Assembly (NCBI RefSeq): GCF_000723185.1
Contig: NZ_CBTY010000009.1
Location: 1-64,000 of the forward strand
DNA length: 64,000 nt
Direction of reading: 5' to 3'
Origin: Candidatus Nitrosotenuis uzonensis
GTDB lineage: Archaea > Thermoproteota > Nitrososphaeria > Nitrososphaerales > Nitrosopumilaceae
A program made the translations under genes and the position numbers. Positions 62,482 through 64,000 of the stretch are shown piece after piece (within the stretch, counting starts at the first letter, position 1; each line of letters starts with the position of its first letter). The notes under the pieces are model-generated. The model saw only the letters and a list, made by a program, of their open reading frames with translations, made no database searches and was not told the DNA's origin.

Positions 62482-63429
62482 TTAGCCTCTGAATCCATAA
62501 CCTACAAGAACCGAATAGCATCCAAGGCCACAGTCCTCGCATATAGGTTTCATCGAATCTTTTTCTGCACTACCAATGCAGCATGGGCGCTTTTCTCTTC
62601 CCATGTGATCCACGGACAGTATTGCCCAAGTTGGGCAGTCAATGGGTGTTGTTCCGTGCCCTCCCCAATTTTTCTTCATTAACTCGAGCTGCTTTGTCGG
62701 ATTTATAATGTAATCCGGATATTTGTTCTTCATAGATATTATACTGTCTATGACTTGCGTACGTTCTGGACCAAACGGCATCCATAGTGGATCACCTTTG
62801 GCAAAAGGAGTGTGGAATTGGAATCCTATTTTGTTAGAATACTGACGCCATTCTTTTATTACGTCACTTACAGTATGATAGTTTAGTGAGTTAATGGTCA
62901 TTGTAATCCAGATGTCCTTGTATGCTTTACTGCCGTTTTTTTGTACATAGTCCATTACGTTTTTCCTTGTTGCAGAATATGCACCGTGTCCGCGTATTTT
63001 ATCGTGTATTTCTTGTGTCCCGTCAATTGATATCCAATAAAAGTAGATGTCATTGTATTTTTTTAGCGGTTTTGTTCCATTTGTTACAAGGCACACCCGC
63101 TTTGGAAATTCCTTTATGAATAGTTCTACGACGTCGGGTCGCAATGTTGGCTCGCCGCCAACTAACGTTATGATAAACACGTGTTGTCTTTTGAATTTGT
63201 TATCGATCACCTCTTTCCATTCCTCTAAAGTCATCTCTTCGTTTTCCTTTCTGTTTAGCCACCAATAGCAATGTGTGCAATGGAGGTTGCAGACATTGAT
63301 TATATCAGCAGAGCCATAAAGTGGGCTTTTTTTGCCAAATAGTCTATACGCCAAAAATTTGGAAAATATATGAAAATAGCAAGGAGATTCTTGAAGAATT
63401 TGCTTAAGGCCGCGACCCATTATTTCCAT
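62482..63429 (-). CDS. radical SAM protein with Cys-rich C-terminus
   Basis: The 315-residue protein has the radical SAM [4Fe-4S] motif VCNLHCTHCYWW (C-x3-C-x2-C) near residue 47 and the SAM-binding LVGGEPTLRPD near 90. The C-terminal region has seven more cysteines (DCPTWAILSVDHMGREKRPCC, then CEDCGLGC) that could hold auxiliary clusters, as in SPASM-like proteins. The general layout resembles HpnH-type radical SAM enzymes, but the substrate is not known. No precursor peptide gene is visible nearby. The start MEIMGRG has an alternative ATG three codons later. Confidence 0.85.
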   Translation of the reverse strand: MEIMGRGLKQILQESPCYFHIFSKFLAYRLFGKKSPLYGSADIINVCNLHCTHCYWWLNRKENEEMTLEEWKEVIDNKFKRQHVFIITLVGGEPTLRPDVVELFIKEFPKRVCLVTNGTKPLKKYNDIYFYWISIDGTQEIHDKIRGHGAYSATRKNVMDYVQKNGSKAYKDIWITMTINSLNYHTVSDVIKEWRQYSNKIGFQFHTPFAKGDPLWMPFGPERTQVIDSIISMKNKYPDYIINPTKQLELMKKNWGGHGTTPIDCPTWAILSVDHMGREKRPCCIGSAEKDSMKPICEDCGLGCYSVLVGYGFRG

Positions 63430-63579
63430 GGTAACTTAACTACATAGTGACAAAAAAACCATACGCATGTCATATTGCTACTCCACCACACTAAGATCAA
63501 CAAGCATTCAATAATAAGACAGGATTGGTGATTTTTTTAGAACTAATGGTTATTATGTGGCCCAGAGGGGTGAAGGCCA

Positions 63580-63723
63580 ATGGACAATCCAGATAGAAAA
63601 ATGTACCCATGTACTTGCTCAGACTGTGGCAAACAAGCAGAGGTACCTTTTGAACCAAAGGAAGGAAGGCCAGTTTACTGTCGCGAATGTTTGCCAAAAC
63701 ACAGAACACAAAGAAGATTTTAG
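63580..63723 (+). CDS. small CxxC-x17-CxxC zinc-binding protein (copy 2)
   Basis: The 47-residue protein (MDNPDRKMYPCTCSDCGKQA ... CRECLPKHRTQRRF) is about 75% identical to the gene at 5457-5606 over the zinc ribbon, with the same 17-residue spacing. A gaggggtgaagg Shine-Dalgarno-like tract precedes the ATG. The basic tail suggests a nucleic acid contact. The two copies lie 58 kb apart on the same strand and could be paralogues with overlapping roles. Confidence 0.8.
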   Translation: MDNPDRKMYPCTCSDCGKQAEVPFEPKEGRPVYCRECLPKHRTQRRF

Positions 63724-63771
63724 GGTTTTAAAGACTAGAAGTAATTTTTGTGTCTAAATTTTTTCTGCATT

Positions 63772-63999
63772 CTATTCTAATGACTTGAATTTTTTTAACG
63801 AATTGGCAAAGTCGCTCATAGGCACTATTTTTACAGTACTTATTGCAGATATTCCTACTTCGATGCAGAATTTTTCTATGTCGTGTGCATCTTTTGCATC
63901 CATCATTATCACCCATTGATGTTCAAGTACTGACATGTAAAATCCGATTATCTTTGCGATTCTGAATTTTCTCTGAGCGCTTTTAAGCTTGCCGCCCAT
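63772..63999 (-). CDS. small hypothetical protein, possibly truncated at the window edge
   Basis: The frame reads MGGKLKSAQRKFRIAKIIGFYMSVLEHQWVIMM and on to ISTVKIVPMSDFANSLKKFKSLE. The ATG lies at the very last bases of the window, so a longer N-terminus cannot be excluded. It looks like a small ferredoxin-like (Dabb/DUF3303-type) alpha-beta domain: strand, helix with KDAHDIEKFCIEVG, strand VKIVPM. The family assignment is tentative. Confidence 0.5.
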   Translation of the reverse strand: MGGKLKSAQRKFRIAKIIGFYMSVLEHQWVIMMDAKDAHDIEKFCIEVGISAISTVKIVPMSDFANSLKKFKSLE

Positions 64000-64000
64000 C

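Overview
The window looks like a chromosomal segment of an ammonia-oxidising-type thaumarchaeon (Nitrososphaerota). The evidence is the gene complement: a CdvC (Vps4-like) cell-division ATPase, ribosomal protein L40e, an A-type ATP synthase F subunit, an F420-type flavin oxidoreductase, membrane-anchored type I copper proteins with Pro-rich linkers, a secreted protein with a C-terminal repeat I know from thaumarchaea, and several small CxxC proteins. DNA is AT-rich, starts are often TTG or GTG, and many genes look leaderless. A genus cannot be fixed from the sequence alone. Gene density is high: no stretch longer than about 300 bases lacks a gene, and no transposon, prophage, CRISPR array or classical defence island was seen.

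Layout. 1-2.1 kb: an LsrF-like class I aldolase (runs off the left edge, with a PQQK-repeat tail) behind a zinc alcohol dehydrogenase. 2.2-6.8 kb: small conserved genes (ATP synthase F, DUF1059-like, SWIM zinc finger, metallophosphoesterase, PD-(D/E)XK nuclease-like, CxxC-x17-CxxC protein, universal stress protein, secreted protein). 6.8-11.4 kb: a structured-RNA candidate and carA-carB, whose 5' ends are disturbed. 11.5-13.8 kb: a three-gene division cluster (divergent ESCRT-III-like protein, helical partner, CdvC). 13.9-24.6 kb: TrmB-like regulator, RidA, DHH phosphoesterase, citrate synthase, glycerate 2-kinase, agmatinase-like enzyme, an iron alcohol dehydrogenase that could serve the 3-hydroxypropionate/4-hydroxybutyrate cycle, an LLM oxidoreductase, a RelA/SpoT HD-fold protein without its catalytic residues, and a RusA-like nuclease. 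24.6-36.4 kb: a leader with competing stems before an FMN-binding protein, the uvrB-uvrA-uvrC operon, three tandem stand-alone Lrp/AsnC ligand-binding (RAM) domains, a HEPN-like protein, an ion permease and a cupredoxin.

36.4-45.9 kb: hemerythrin, an RNA-processing beta-lactamase-fold exonuclease with a tRNA-like structured RNA just upstream, then a signalling block (regulators, HEAT protein, response regulator, orphan histidine-kinase dimerisation fragment, multi-TM sensor, kinase with perfect 66-bp repeats), purN, cupin, secreted proteins and a second cupredoxin. 45.9-54.6 kb: housekeeping genes (folD, formyl-THF cyclo-ligase, purD, ileS, sucC-sucD, rpl40e). 54.6-64 kb: TerC, a soluble chemoreceptor-like protein with its sensor after the signalling tip, a membrane histidine kinase, a full chemoreceptor, an aldo/keto reductase, a radical SAM protein and a second CxxC-x17-CxxC protein.

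How the parts fit. FolD, the cyclo-ligase, PurN and PurD supply and use one-carbon folates for purines, and CarAB feeds pyrimidines and arginine. Citrate synthase, SucCD and the iron alcohol dehydrogenase sit in central carbon metabolism. The three Uvr genes are a complete bacterial-type excision-repair set. The most unusual observations are the tRNA-like RNA at 38.13-38.23 kb, the ESCRT-III-like operon, and a recurrent pattern in which an apparent ATG is one base out of frame with its gene (carA, carB, and less certainly the agmatinase-like gene and the gene at 33.6 kb). In carB this is joined by a 21-base insertion carrying a stop codon.
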